From: Desmodus rotundus | Taxonomy: Eukaryota; Chordata; Mammalia; Chiroptera; Phyllostomidae | Direction: 5' to 3' | Assembly: GCF_022682495.2 (NCBI RefSeq) | Contig: NC_071393.1 | Location: forward strand, 100,863,010 to 100,927,009 | Length of the DNA stretch: 64,000 nucleotides | Part shown: positions 24,411 through 37,816 of the stretch, piece by piece | Layout: the number at the start of each line of letters is the position of its first letter | Position numbering within the stretch: position 1 is the stretch's first letter | Translations under genes and position numbers: made by a program | The notes under the pieces: model-generated | What the model saw: the letters and a program-made list of their open reading frames with translations, nothing else | The model's database searches: none | Told to the model about the DNA's origin: nothing

Positions 24411-27400
24411 TTGGGAACACTAATGGAACCCTCAGATGGCAGAATTCACAGCAAATACCATATCGCTGCGTAAGAAAGATTCTCACAAAGAGAAAGTGTA
24501 AAGAAGATGAACAGTGTATGATGTTCTTGTAGTTCCATTTTCTGCTTTCACTTAATTGTATTTAATTTTTTTGTTATATATACTGATGTGTGTTTCTGCA
24601 ACTGGATGAATTCATTCTTTCTACACATTGCACTGGGTATTTTAAATGCTGAAATAAGGAACAGTGGTCACTTGCTCACAGACCTAAATCTTCAGCAGGT
24701 AAAGGCATTCCTGGGTGCTTGTCTTAGTGTGTTCTCAGCTTCAGAGGAGGCAGGACGAGATGGGGATTCTTTAGCAAGGTCAGAAGAATTCTGCCTTGTG
24801 AAGTGGCAGTTCCAGAAAGTTCCAGAAAGGCTGCTAGTGACAAGAACTGGAGTATCTTTTCTCTGTGTGTCTTAAACTGCACATGGTGGCAGAATGCAAG
24901 AGGCTAGGAAGTTTCCATAACACTAAGGCTACCTCCTGATTTTAAGGAATGAATTAACAAGTGCCTGGGCAAGGTCACGGGTAGCTGACTCCCAGGCCTG
25001 GCTTCTATTTCCTAGGCTTTCTATCTTTTGCTCCTTCTACAAGTGTTAGTCATTTTCTTATCTCTTCTGTTGCAGACTCAGTAAGCCCAGGGATTTTGAT
25101 CTACTGAAAAGTGTTTATTAAATCCTGCTGAGTCTTCCTTTGAAATGCCTCTTATCCACACCCCTTCCTTTCCATCACCTCCCCCTCTCCCAGCCATCAC
25201 TTCACACCTGCACGGCTGGCCTGGGCTCAGAGTTGGACTAGGTGAGGCCTCTTCTTCCTAACTCATCCTACATGGCAAGGCTATTCATCTTCCTCAGATA
25301 CTCTTGTTCCACAGTTCATTGGTCCCCAAACCTTCAAAGACTCCCTGTTTTCTAGGACTTCAAATCTACTACTCCTCTTTTCTGGGTTTTCCAGACCCAT
25401 AATTTCTCCCTCCTGGTAATCCTTACTTACCTCCTCTTATTTTATGCTGCTCAACCTCAGCTCTAGTTTGGCTAATCTCCCTCAGATCCATCAATATGCC
25501 ATTCTCATGCCTCTCTGCTGATGTTGTTTTCTTATCTTACAATACTTTATTTCTTCAAACGATTCGTTCACTAACAGGATGTATATTGAGGGCCTCCTAG
25601 GGTTCTGAGATCGAGACTCTTTAACTGAATTTTTGACTACCTCATCACTATTAATCTCTTTCTTTTATTAGTCTTAACCCATTCAAAATGTAAAATAATA
25701 TGTATGTGTGACAGGCCCAGTGCATAAGAGTAAAAGCAAGTGGGAGACATGGACCGCTCCTCAAGTAGTAAACACTTAAGCAGAAAGAGGAATGTAGAGC
25801 GTTTTAACCTCTAGAGAAGGATTTATATAAGGGAAGGTATGAGAATTAAATGAAGTGGGATGTGACTAACAGAGCAATGATCTAGCACAAAATTGTTTAT
25901 AACCTTATTCTGTTCACATTTGTTTCAAGTGGGTTTTCCTTATCTTCTTGTTGGAAGATAAGCTATTGAGGGCAGAGGCTAAGCCTCCTTTGAATCTCTA
26001 GTACTAGATACACACCTGAGTCTTTACCAACTTTCTCTTCTCCTGACTTCCACAAATGAAATCCTCCCTTGCCTGTATCCCCGGGAACACTCCTGATGTA
26101 GGGAGAAGTTCAGGGTGCATCCACCTTCCTAGCCTTATCCTTGGTTTATTTCCTTGGGAAATAGAGTCCTTTGGATAAGCAAGTGTAAGCAGTGATATGA
26201 TGAAAGCAGGGAAGTCTAGCCACCCACCTGTTTTCCTTGTGGTTCTCCCATTATAATACAGCAAAGAATGTTGTTGTACTCCCTGGGAAGGTTTGTCCAT
26301 ATGTTCACATTATCTGATGCACTCCCTCTCCTAGATGGGCTTCCATTGTTTTAGTCATTCCTGCTGACACGTCATGCCATTTTTGCCATTCTCTTAAACC
26401 ACAAACCCTGGTGAGACAGTAAGATTGTAAATCAGGGAAATGAAGAGCCACTCCTCAAACCACTGGAGAAGAATCTAAAATGATTTTGCTTGGGCATTAG
26501 ATTGGAGCTGAGTTTCAGTCCAAGTCACTCCGCTACCATTTCAAACCACTGTTGGTGACAGTGGCACGCAGCCTGTATTTTTGCTTTCTCAATAACTTCA
26601 CTCTCTGTGGTGAAAATTAATTTTGAATAAGATCGTAATTTGGATTTTGGGGGATTTAATCAGAGTTGTGCTCTATTATGAGTCAGCATTTTGGTGTGTT
26701 CTGTTTCCCCTTGTCCTACTGAACTGTCTGCTGTGACTTTTAAATTTAGAACATTGGGTCTGAATAAACAATGAATCATGAACTTTCAGAAAAGATGATG
26801 AAACTATTTTTTACTTCAAGGGGAGCAAGCTATAAATGCTAAAGAAGCCAGTGATTTTTGATACAATTTTTAAATTGAGAATTAACAATAAATAGAAAGT
26901 TCAGTGATGTTGCAACAGTGTGGCCATAAGCAACCCAAGTAATTCAATCACAATGTCATGTAAGAATTAACTTATGGTGCTTCCAAATACATAAAAAAAG
27001 GAAAAGACACTTCGTGGATGTTTCTAATAACTTAAAGAGGGGTGGTGCTATGCCTTTTTACTTCAGAAAAAAACTGAAATGTCAATACCCACTTAGAAAC
27101 TGGAATGTGATGGGGAAGGAGAGACCGTGCGAACTGATGAAGACATAAAGATTTCCTATAAAGTATCTTGGCTTAAAAAAAGATGCAGATTATATCTTTC
27201 TTTTCCCTCCATATGCATACTCACCCCCCACCCCCATCCAAATGTTACATTAATTTACATTTGGCCTGGAAGGGCATATTGTTGTGATTTCCATTTTATG
27301 GGTAAGGAAATTAGGACACAATGGCACAAGAAGGACTCAAATTCAAAACATCAGCTGGGGAAACAGAAGTAGTGATTGTTCTTCCAGTGCCAGACTTACA

Positions 27401-27459
27401 GTTACTCTAAAAGATGAGGATATCTCCTGAGAAATAGGAGGGTGACATCATTAGGATGC
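24411..27459. other. Unassigned intergenic sequence
   Basis: About 3 kb without a recognised gene. 25900-26010 may be an L2 trace ('agctattgagggcagagg'). 26480-26960 looks like unique, non-repetitive sequence and is a candidate conserved element. Frames of 95-98 codons at 24588-24875 and on the minus strand at 26004-26300 show no domain. Confidence 0.4.
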
Positions 27460-27883
27460 TGCTATGGTCCAAATGTCTGTGTTCTCCCAAAATTTGTATG
27501 TTGATACTCTGGCTTCTCTTCAGATTGTATAAATCTTTCGCCTTTTACCAAAATTCATATGTTGAAATCCTAACTCCCAAAGGTGATGGTATTAGGAGGT
27601 GGGGTCTTCATAAGGTCATTATGTCATGAGAGTAGATCCCTCAGGAATGGGAGTAGCACCCTTACGAAAGGTAACCCACAGAGTTCTTCAGTCTTTTCTG
27701 CCAATGAACATACCATGAGAAGTCATGGACCCAGAACAGGGTTCTTACCCGACCCAGGTACCATACTGGCACCCTGATCTTGGACTTTCAGCCTCCAGAA
27801 CCACAAGTAATAATTTCTGCCACTTATAAACCACCCAGTCCGTGGTAGTATATCCCAGCAGCCCAATGGACTGGGGCAAACTC
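27460..27883 (+). mobile_element. ERVL-MaLR solo LTR (MST/MLT1-like)
   Basis: Starts 'tgctatggtccaaatgtctg' and continues through 'catatgttgaaatcctaact', 'ggtgatggtattaggaggtg', 'ggtcattatgtcatgagagt', 'gatcttggactttcagcctc' and 'ataaaccacccagtccgtgg', the order of a MaLR LTR. No internal retroviral region is present. It carries an internal partial duplication of its 5' part with a period of about 61 bases. Confidence 0.65.
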
Positions 27884-29340
27884 ATTTCTATGATCGGGGC
27901 CAGTTCTTCAGATCACTGTCTGCAGCCTTGGTGCATTAGAATAGGATGAAGGTCTTAGAAAAGCTTCGCTCTAATCTCCCTTTAAGAACACGCTGGTCTC
28001 TGTAAGCAGTTAGGTGACAGCTACCAGTAGCAGTGCCTTCAGGATCTGTTGCAGCATTTGAGCTGAGACTACTCTCTTTCTGGAAAACCCTGGCCAATAG
28101 CAGAGTATGACAGGATTAATAGGACCCGGCCATTCCTGCCCCATACAGGACTCTCTACAAGCAGTCTTTGTATTGGAGCCCCCCCTGGGCTGACTGTCCC
28201 TCTCCCAGAGATCCAGCACAACCTTGGCCTTTCGCTACATAATATTTCTTCCCTCCCCATCCTCATTTATAGAGGTCACAACAGTCTGAAGGCTACCTTT
28301 GCCAATTCCCGCTGGCACTTCACTTATAATGTGTGGTTTTATCATCCCTGAATCTCTTGCACTTTTAACTCCATCCGGGGTCTCCTTTCTGGAGAATCTG
28401 AACTGATAAAACTTGTCTACGGTATCACTAGTTGGCAGAGACCTGTTTATATTCATACTCTAATATCACTTTTATGTATCTAGAGGGGTAGACCTGAGAT
28501 CTTGTGATGCCCAGTGGACCAAACATGTAGACATCACCAGTTTCTTTTGTTTATAACATTTGTTGGTCTCTGTATAGGTGTAATTGTGATCTAAGGTAGT
28601 GAAGCCAAACGTTTTTCAATTTTATAGCCCTGTAAAGTAAATAAGCAAAATATTGAGGGATTTATATTGTGTTTCCAGTTTTTTTTAACTTACCAGAAAA
28701 AGTATTAAAAAGTATTTACATACAATGTCATAACTGTTTCATAAAATATTTTTAACAACAGAAAAGAGAAAGAGCACGATGTAAAAATTAAGAATGTTTT
28801 TTCTCATAGTAAGATAGTTGAGAAAACTGCACTGACCTATTAGAAATAAATTATCATGCAAAAACAACAAAAACAAGGTAGAGTACCAACTTCCTCTCTT
28901 ACAGGATTAACTACCATAGTAATTGCCCTCCCAATATAAACAATTAGAAGTCATACACAGTACATGAAATAAAAGATTTCGGACACTGGAGAGCAGGTAG
29001 CACAGAATGATAGTCCTAAGAGAAGAAGAATAGATGAGGTAAGTGCTATGATAGCCCTGCTTACTGATTGGGGCAGTTTTCAGGAAGAATAAACTGACAT
29101 AGAGCCTAGTAATGACATCCATTTGAGATGAGTTTAAAAGGAGACCTGTTGAGTTTATGACTGAGTACTTCTCTGTACATTCCTGGAGTGAATTCATTCA
29201 TTCATGGAGTGAAACCACCTAAGGCTTGCAAATCAATGTATAGCAATAGGACAAATGATTTTCAGAGCTCTTCAGGGCTGAATATGGTATGTGATTCTAT
29301 TAACTAGAGTGGAGGGACTTCATTAAAAATGCAGACATGG
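27884..29340. other. Unassigned sequence, probably including old repeats
   Basis: 27980-28420 has the texture of an ancient mammalian repeat ('tttctggagaatctgaactg' near its end) that I cannot name. The last few hundred bases may already be the 5' part of the L1 that follows. No gene is seen. Confidence 0.35.
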
Positions 29341-30754
29341 ATCAAGCTGTCATAGTTATGGGCAAAATTATTTCCAGAATAAAGGCTAGTCTAGACCTGC
29401 CAGAGCAAAGCATGAAAACAAGCCTTAAAGGGATCAAACTGATTCACAAATAACTTAAGTGCACATCAGAACAAGTCCAACATTCTTTAAAGACATAAAA
29501 TTCAGCACTAAACAATATAAAATTCAAAATTCCCAGCATCCAATCAAAGGCATGGAAAGAAGTAAGAAACTAGGACTCATAATCATAAGAAAAACCAATC
29601 CATAGAAACAGATCCAAAAATAATACAGACTATGAGATTAGTAAACAAGAGCCATTAACTAGCTATAGAAAATTTTATAAATACTTTTAAGGATAGAAAA
29701 GAAAACATGAAATGATAAGAGATATAAAGAGTAATTTTTTAATGACCAAGATTCAACTTCTACAGAAAAAAATTATACTATCTATAATTAAAGAAAATGC
29801 ACTTGGTGGAATTATTACCAGACTATGCACTGCAGGATTAAATATCAGTGAACCTGAAGATGTAGAAATAGAAACTATCTGAAATGGAGAAATAAAAACT
29901 AGTGTCCTTTCATGTGACCTGCAGGGCAGTATCAAATGGCCTAACACATGTAATTGGACTCCTAGAGAAGAATAAAGATGAGGGAGAAGAGAACAGAAAA
30001 AAAGTTTGAAGAAATTATAGCCATTAAAAAATATTTGGTTAAAAATTTAAACTCACAGATATAGGAATCTCAATAAAGATTCCAAGGAGAAAAACATAAA
30101 GAAATCACATAAAGATACACTGTGATCAAATTTCTTAACAAAATAGTAATAAATTTTTTAAAAACCTTAAAAGTAGGCAGAGGATAAAAGACCTGTACCC
30201 ATGGCGGGAAAGAATGTTGGCAGACTTCTCATCATAAACAACAAAGACTCAAATAATGTGGAATGGTATCTTTAAAGTACTAAAAATCAAATTGTCTACC
30301 TAGGATGCTGTTCCCAGCAAAAGAGTCTTTCAAAAATCTAGGAGAAATTAGACTTTTTAAAACTAAAAAAAAAATAAAATTAACCACTTACAAACCTGTA
30401 TTTTAAGAAATGTTAAAAGAAATTCTATAAGCAGAAGTAAGATACCAAAAAGAAATTTAGATTTAGATAACGGAATGAAGAAGGCTGGAAGTGGAAACAG
30501 GTGGGTAAATTTAAAAAGGAATTTCTCTTCATTTTTAATCTCTTTGGAAGATAATTTAAAGTTCAAAGCAAAATAGTAACAATGTATCATGGGGAATATA
30601 ACATATATAGATTTAAAATATATAAGAGTAGCACTATGTTGGGGATGTGGGAAGTGGAAGTCTGGTTTTGTAAAGTTGTTAAATTATAAAGTAGTATAAT
30701 ATTATTTGAGCTTAGATTGGATAAATTAAAGATATGTATTACAGATCTTATAAA

Positions 30755-30956
30755 AGGGGGTGGCAAATTACAGCCTGTGGGTCAAATCTGGCCTGATGCC
30801 TATTTTGTAGTTAAAGTTTCATTGGAACAAATATCCATTCTCTTACATTATGTCCATGGATTCTTTTTAACTACAATTACAAAGTTGAGTAGTTATAACA
30901 CAAACCTAAAATATTTACTACCTGATCATTGACAGAAAAAGTTTGCCATCCCCTGG
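30755..30956 (+). mobile_element. Nonautonomous hAT-type DNA transposon inserted in L1
   Basis: The left end 'gggggtggcaaattacagcc' and the right end 'agtttgccatcccctg' are near-perfect terminal inverted repeats. Internal phrases such as 'ggtcaaatctggcctgatg', 'gttaaagtttcattggaaca' and 'cctaaaatatttactacctg' fit a common mammalian MER hAT-Charlie family. I do not assign the subfamily. Confidence 0.7.
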
Positions 30957-31339
30957 TCTTGAGCAAAGATGTATAGCTAACAAACCAACAGTGGAGAGAT
31001 AAAATGGTTTCATAATAAATAACTAATGCTGAAGAAGGCAGGAAAATATATAAAAAGTAAAAGTAGTGATAGAACGAATGGAAAATCTATAACAAAATGG
31101 TTGATAATTACATTAAATTAAAAATTTTTCAAACATTCCAATTAAGAGGCAGAGAGTATTGCACTGGATACAAAAGCAAGATAAAACTATATGCTCTTTA
31201 TAACTCTAAAGACATAAGTTAAAAGTATAAGGTTTGGAAAATATATGACATAAAACACTAATAGAAAGGAAGCTTCTATGACTATAGAAAGAGTAAACTC
31301 CAGAGCAAAGAATATTACCCAGGATAAAGAATTGTTACC

Positions 31340-31578
31340 AAGGATAAAGGGGCTTTCTCTTGCTCCTGGCTCTCCATCGTGTAAGGATACAGCAAGCAGA
31401 CAACCATTTGCAAACCAGAAGTGAGTACTCATTAGACACTGGATCTGCTGGTGACCTTGATCTTGGACAGCAAGTAACCTTGATCAGCCTCCAGAACTGT
31501 GAGAAATGTTTATGCTTAAGTCACCCTGTCTATGTTAGTTTCTTTATAGCAGTTCCAACTAAGATACCAACTTAGCCT
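31340..31578 (+). mobile_element. MaLR LTR 3' fragment inserted in L1
   Basis: 'aaggatacagcaagcagaca', 'tgatcttggacagcaagtaa', 'gcctccagaactgtgagaaa' and 'tttctttatagcagttccaa' match the 3' half of the same MaLR-type LTR family as the copy at 27460. L1 sequence resumes immediately after it. Confidence 0.65.
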
Positions 31579-33215
31579 AATTTTCATGTATAAAAGCTCC
31601 CAACAACAGCATACTATATAATCGTATCAAATCTACAGTCACAAAGACAGACAATGTTGTGGGCTGCAAAACAAGTTTCAAAAAATTTAAAGAGATTTAA
31701 ATATTTACTGAGTATTTTCTCTACAACAGTGGCATTAAACTAGAAATCACTTGGAAAATATTTCTGGAAAATCCATAAATAGTTAGAAATTAAACAGCAT
31801 ACATGTAAATAAGTCATGACTCATGAAACATCACAAGGGAAATTAGAATAATTTGATATAAATTGAAAAATACAACATATCAAGTTGTGAGGTTGATTTC
31901 AGTTAGTATATATAAAAAATGTAGAGCATTGAATGATTGTTACAAAGGTGCAAAATCAATGATCAAAACTTCCACCTAAAGAAACTAAAGGAAGAAGAGC
32001 ACCAGTAATTAACTTAAAAAGAAGGAAATAAAACTACAAACTACAGAAACCAATGAAATATAAGAAAAACAAAACTATGAAAGCAATAGACAAAAATAAA
32101 TATATCCAAACACTAGTTATTTGAGAAGATCCATAATATTGATTAAAAATTGTAAATAGACTGATCAGGAAAAAAAGAAACAAATTATCACTATCAGGAA
32201 TAAAAAAGGGAATGTAACTATAGAATCTGCAGATGTTAAAAGAATATAAGGCATTATGTTGAATAACTGGATGCCAACAAATTCTTCAGTTTGATGGAGT
32301 GGATTCCATTTTTTGAAAGACATGACATACCAAAGTTTGCACAACCTGAGCTAAACAGTTTCACATCTATTTTTTAAATTGAAATCAGAATTAAAATATC
32401 CCCTCAAAAGAAAACCTTAGGCACGGATAACTTTACTAAGGAATTGTACCAGGCATTTCAAGGAAGAAATGATACCAATTCTAAACTGGTAATTTAGTGA
32501 TAAACTCTTCCAGGAAACAAAAAAAATGAGGGGTATTTCCCACTTCAGCGTAGGAGGCTGCCATTAACCTGTTACCAAAACAATACAAAGATACTGCTAG
32601 AAATGAAAATTATAGATCTACATCCTTTGTGAACATATATGCAAAAATCCTTAACAAAACATTTATAACTTAAATCCAGCAACATACAAAAAGGATAATA
32701 TATCTGGACCAACGAAAGGCATATGAACTGGATAAAGAGAGGTAAAACTTTCTTGATTAGTATATGACAATAAGCTTCTATGTATAAAATCCTAAGGTAT
32801 CTTCAAAAACACTGCTAGAACTATTGATAATTAGTGAATTTAGCAAAGATATGTATTGCAAAATCTTTGTGATTTGCAAGGTTTCAGCCTACAAGGTCAA
32901 TATACAAGAAACTATTGTATTTTCATATGATAGCAATTGACTATTTGAAATTAAAATTTAAAAAGTAATATCATTATAATAGCATGAAAAACATGAAATA
33001 TAGACATGCTTAATAAAAGTTTGTAAGAAATGTACACTAAAAATGACAAAACATTACTGTAATGTATGAAAGAAGGCAAATAGAGAGGTATACCATAGCA
33101 ATGGACTGGCAAACTCAATATTAAGAGGTGAGTTTTTCCCAAAACTTTCTATAAAGTGCTCAGTTTTTCTGTGAACCTAAAGCTTCTCTAATAATAAAGT
33201 CCATTAATTTTTTTA

Positions 33216-33474
33216 AAAATGAAACCACCACCCATGATCCTGACTTGTTACAGATATTCTTATTTTGTCAGGGGGCTCATGTGCACAAACACTCATTTCC
33301 ATGTAATTGCGATTCCTGTAGAACAAGTACTTGACCTTATGCATTTTAACTTAACACAGGATAAGACACCCATCTCTTCACAGAAGCAAAGGTTTGAATT
33401 GCTTAAAGCATTTCTGCACCCAAACTATTTATTAGTAAAATGCATTAGATGTTAAAACTTAATGAAGAACCAAA
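33216..33474. other. Unassigned intergenic sequence
   Basis: No gene or repeat recognised. Confidence 0.4.
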
Positions 33475-33477
33475 GGG

Positions 33478-33660
33478 TAAGAAGCTAACATTTATGAAAC
33501 ACTTATAAGGTAACAGGCCCTGTGCCAGGTGCTTTACACATTTGATTTTATTTAATCCTCTTAACAGCTGTATGAGGTAGGTGTTATTATCTCCACTTTA
33601 TAGAGAAACAAACTGTAAATAACTCAATTATCAGATTACCCAAAGATCATTCTTGGACAA
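33478..33660 (-). repeat. MIR SINE, antisense
   Basis: 'ctgtgccaggtgctttacac', 'tttaatcctcttaacagctg' and 'tgaggtaggtgttattatct' are close to the antisense MIR consensus. This is one of the better preserved MIR copies in the window. Confidence 0.8.
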
Positions 33661-33769
33661 GCTTAGATGTTACTGGTAATTGCCCAACCCAGATTTTCTT
33701 ATGATAAGAATAAGCCAGAATAATATTTACCAAAATGTGTCTTCTGAAACCCCATTTTTATAAGAAGTT

Positions 33770-33845
33770 TAAAAGGAGGGAGGGACAGAGGGAGGAATAG
33801 GAGGAGAGAGGGAAAGGAAGAGAGAGAGAGAAAGAGAAAGTGACA
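33770..33845. repeat. Purine-rich GGA/GA low-complexity tract
   Basis: About 75 bases of G and A with few interruptions. It could be the remnant of a SINE body like that of VES, but no flanking head is visible. Confidence 0.75.
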
Positions 33846-34184
33846 GATACCTATATCTCTTTTTTTTTAAAGTTTTGAGAAGCTCTAGGTGAAAATTTTA
33901 AAAGCCTCTTTCCTATAGAATACTTCAGGACTTCAATATGCTAATGTGTGCTGTGAATTTTCCATTTTTTGGAACAAGACTATTGTAATGCTAGTTGCAT
34001 CCAACACACTTTGGGAAATCCTGACCTATAACATCATCCGTAATTTATTCAGTGGACTTGCTGGTTAATTTTAAGAATTTCTAGAATACATTCTATGACA
34101 GTGTCCATAAAAAATTCTAAGCTTCATCTTATTATTTATTTTATCAAATGAATAATATACCTTGGGGTTAAGCCATAAAATGAT

Positions 34185-34420
34185 GTAGAAACATAGAATT
34201 GTAAGCCTGGAAAAGATCACGAGAACTCAAATAGGCCACCTCCCAGGCTTCAGAAAGGACCACACGTAAGCCATCACGGACAGATGGGTATCTAGCTTGT
34301 TGTAAAAGACCTCCAGGGAAGAAAATTCCATAACCTCCCTGTAACTTATTCCAGATGCCCAGCGCTTCTGAGAAAATGATGACCTCCTTGAAGCTCTTCT
34401 AGTCTATTGTGCATGCTCTG
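34185..34420 (-). repeat. CR1/L3-like ancient LINE 3' fragment
   Basis: 'aacatagaattgtaagcctg', 'aagacctccagggaagaaaa' and 'taacttattccagatgccca' parallel the CR1-clade order 'catagaat...ggaa...cctccagggatgg...cctgttccagtg'. The terminal 'agaat' repeat at the left suggests the 3' end lies there, so the element is on the minus strand. Confidence 0.5.
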
Positions 34421-34589
34421 AGGGCTTCGTCACCATGGTGGTATATTATATGCAGGTGTTTAGACTTTACAGAAGGGTCCTGGTGGAAGATGAAGGTACC
34501 CATATCTACAGATATGCAGATATCTATAGGTGTATAAGATATAGACAGATATATTTTTATCTATCTAGAACACAGGAATTAAAAATGTT

Positions 34590-35225
34590 ATTGCAGAATC
34601 ATCTTTGACGTCTTCTTCCATTTTCAGTTAGTCATCACATTCTGTAACTTTCCCTTTGAAGTTTCTCTTAATTCAATCCCATCCTCTTTTGCCCTTGCCA
34701 GCCATGATTGAATCTCATTCTTGCTGTCTTGGATCTCTCAAATATCTCTTGACTAATTGCCCTATCTCTGAACTCCATTCTTCTTATTTTGCCCCCACAG
34801 TGCTAAAACATTCATTTTAAAAGTGCAGCTCTGTCATGTGACTGCCATAACATTTTCTTGGTGATTCCTGTTGCCCACAGTGTACGTGTGGAGTCCATAG
34901 ACAGCCCTTTAGCTTCCTGTGATTTGGCCCCAACTTCCCTTCCTGTCTCATCTCCAGTCATTCTCACCACATATTCAACCCATCACTCATAGCAAAACTT
35001 CTCTCCTGACCCTACAGATTTTCATGCCTCTGATTTTCTCATTCCTTCTTCCTGAAATTACATTCTCCCCTCTTCTTTGTCATTTTCTTAATTGTCTGTC
35101 AAGCCCTAGCTCCTCTGTGAAATCTTCCTAGGTCTCTCTAGGCTAACCTAATTATTTTCTCACTTTTTTTGACTTCCAAAAACATATATACAAACTTCAC
35201 TCACATCACTTAGAAAGTTAAGTCA
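34590..35225 (+). repeat. L2 LINE 3' region
   Basis: Pyrimidine-rich sequence in L2 order: 'gcagctctgtcatgtgactg', 'tgatttggccccaacttccc', 'ctccagtcattctcaccaca', 'attccttcttcctgaaatta' and 'ctctgtgaaatcttcctagg'. No coding capacity remains. Confidence 0.65.
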
Positions 35226-36055
35226 TGAAATCTGGTAGCTACTCAACCAATGGGTGATATGACTCTGATATGTGCTACGCAGAGGTATCATGAGCAGGGA
35301 TGGGGAGAAGCGAGCACAGGGAGACCAGAACGACTGTCTCACCAGCAAAGGAAAATGGTGATGGTGAGGACGGTGCTGAATGTGAGAGAGAAACAAAACT
35401 ATATAAGGACCTTTCCCCTGAGGAACAAAAGGGTTCTGCCTGTAATCCAGAAAAGATGAACAGGCGCAGGGCTGAGGGCAGGTAGCAGCTCCTTAATGTC
35501 CTCTGGAACCAAGAAAACAGCACATAGGACAAACTATAACCACAGAAGCAAGAAACCTCCAGGGGAAGAACTTCTACCTTCTCCACCATCCTCAGGACTA
35601 GTGATAAACAGTGTCAAGGCCAGGAACTTGGGGGTAGGAAAAGGGAAGTCGTCAACGTCACATCACAAGCACAGCTTTATTATTGTTTTATGTTACAGTT
35701 ATTTGCATCTCTGCATGATAAGAATACTTGTCCAGCATTTCAGCTGTTTTCAGGAGTTCTGGTTGGGAGAGGCAAAAGTATGCCAACTTGGCAACATTCC
35801 GTGAAGCTCATTATCTAGGGACATTCTGAGAAAAATGGCAGGAATGAGTGTGTTTAAGAGTGTTGTTGAATTGGTGAATGAATACATGCACTAGAAATGC
35901 ATGAACTTAGGAAATATCCATTAACAAATGTCTCAAGAGTACACAGTTGATTTAACCATAGGGAAATAAAACCAATGTTTAAACCACAATTTACACATGT
36001 ATGACAAGTATGTTTTCCTTCAAAGTGGTTACCTTAGGCAACTGCATACCTAGGA
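35226..36055. other. Unassigned intergenic sequence
   Basis: 35250-35600 is locally richer in G and C, with overlapping frames of up to 104 codons on both strands. None shows a domain. It may be an unrecognised old repeat. A host exon is not supported. Confidence 0.35.
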
Positions 36056-36059
36056 AGAG

Positions 36060-36250
36060 AGTATTGCCATTTCTGTTTTGTTGAACTCCTATCATGTGCT
36101 GGGTCCTGCTATGAAGGCTTTATAGTCTCCAGTCTTATAGGATTCATAAGAGGTAAGTTTTATCTCCATTCTGTAGATGGGAAAACTAAGTAATTGCCCC
36201 TCAAAGGGCAACAGCTAGGTCAGCTGCTGGCAGGTCCAGTGGTTGGTCAA
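36060..36250 (-). repeat. MIR SINE, antisense
   Basis: 'cctatcatgtgctgggtcct', 'ttttatctccattctgtaga' and 'caacagctaggtcagctg' follow antisense MIR order. A further MIR-like scrap may lie at 36725-36800. Confidence 0.6.
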
Positions 36251-37805
36251 AGTTCAGTTTGAGACCAAGCTCATATTCTTGTTCTTCCATGTTGACTCAA
36301 ATCACTTATTTGGAAATGGTTTTAGAACCCAAGGTAATTCATTTAATATACTCACTAGTGAGGGATGCTTTTACTTTCAGGATGAATTTGAGTTTTAAAA
36401 TTAGTAAAAACAGACTTTTTGAATCAAGTATGGTAAAAATGGTGGGAGATTGGGATACACGAATATGATTTGGGGCCAAAAATAAGTGGGACTCTGGGGG
36501 AAATACATTGAATACCTTGTATGATTTTTAACCAAAGTAAAAGATAATTTAAAATACCATTGATTTTGGAATTTCCAAACTACCACAGATCCTGAAAAAA
36601 TGAGATTTGGTATGGAAAGTGTTAACATTTTAATTTTATATCACGTCCATGATCCCACCATTGAAACTTAGGTTTGGGAGTCCTGTTATAGACCGCTCAT
36701 TTCTCTCTCTCTCTCGAACTATGTCTAAGCAAGTGGCAGGGCAAATCTTTGAACCTCAGACTGTCAGACTCCAACTGCTTTCCACTGTACGTCATTGCCC
36801 CTAAGCACTTTAGGAAATGCTTTCAGAGCCCCAGGCCCTGGCTCGTGAGCCTTTCTCCAGTGCTTAAAACCTCCAGGGATGTTAAAGAAACCTTATCTTG
36901 GACCTCTGAGCAGATTGTAACTATTAGGACATCCTCTTTTTTATATTAAGAAAAATTCATCTCCATGTATTAAGTATTTCAAGATTTTGAGAAGTGATCG
37001 CAATATGAACAAAAAGGAAGAAGTTAATTTAGACATATTCTGAACAGATGCTTCTTAAACAAAATTAAAGCTCCACAGCAGATAAACCTGATTGCCCCTT
37101 GCCAGGACAGTGGGTTTTTTTAGCTGTCACCCAACCCAATTTTCAGCATAGACTCAAAGGAAAAGCACTGAAATACTTTTCTAACTTTTCCATATTTAGC
37201 ACGACACCACACAAAATTGCTAAATACCATATAACCACAGTTACCACCCTGGGGCCTATAAATTCAGAATTCAGACACTTGATTACAAACCACAGAATGA
37301 CTCTGTTTAAGAAATAGTATGTGGTATTGTAAGAAAACTGCCCCTATTTGGATGCTCTTCTGGTTATTAACTTAGTAACGTGGGCTTTTTTCCTCTCTCC
37401 TCTTTGTCAATCCTTCTACCATGGCTGTCATCTCCAATTTCTGGGGCAATTGTGTGAGTATTAGGGGTGTAGGCCTACAAGAGCTGGGGAGAGCATTTTC
37501 TGCTATAATTATTGTCCCAAAGAAAAATAAACACATAACATTTTTGGTTTCTTAGTAAATTTCCATAGCTAAACAGGAGTCAGTTGCTGATTTTGAGAAG
37601 GACAAAGGTATGACAGAAAAGTCACTCTTTCCTTCTAGTCATGCAAGCATCACTACAATGTCATTTTTTTCTTTTAATTTAGGTGTGAGGTCCCCCTCCC
37701 ACTCAGGATTCCCAAGCTATCATCTATTGTTTCAAACCTTTGCACCAACATCTTACCAGACCCTTTAGACATGCTAAAGTATAAATGAGGGGAATCACAA
37801 CATTA
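36251..37805. other. Unassigned intergenic sequence
   Basis: No gene or clear repeat beyond the possible MIR scrap near 36750 and a short (TC)n run near 36703. Confidence 0.4.
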
Positions 37806-37816
37806 TTTTTACATTT

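Larger units (their letters stand above)
29345..33215 (+). mobile_element. Old L1 (L1M-type), sense, decayed and internally deleted
   Basis: The order follows an ancient L1. First comes a 5'/ORF1-related region ('gacctgccagagcaaagcat', 'atccaatcaaaggcatgg'). Next is the ORF1 end ('gctgttcccagcaaaagagt', 'taagaaatgttaaaagaaat'). Then come ORF2 endonuclease-region sequence ('gataaaactatatgctcttt') and reverse-transcriptase-region sequence ('acatcctttgtgaacatata', 'caaggtcaatatacaagaaa'). It ends in a 3' terminus near 'aataataaagtccattaat'. The last third of ORF2 is missing. Stops and frameshifts occur throughout, so no protein is made. A hAT-type element and a MaLR LTR piece are inserted in it. 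Confidence 0.75.

Noticed and set aside
27460..31578. A provirus bounded by the two MaLR LTR pieces
   Set aside because: The sequence between them is an L1 and unassigned DNA, with no retroviral gene remnants seen. The second piece is only an LTR 3' part inserted in the L1.
29345..33215. Functional L1 with coding capacity
   Set aside because: Frequent stops, frameshifts, two insertions and loss of the last third of ORF2.
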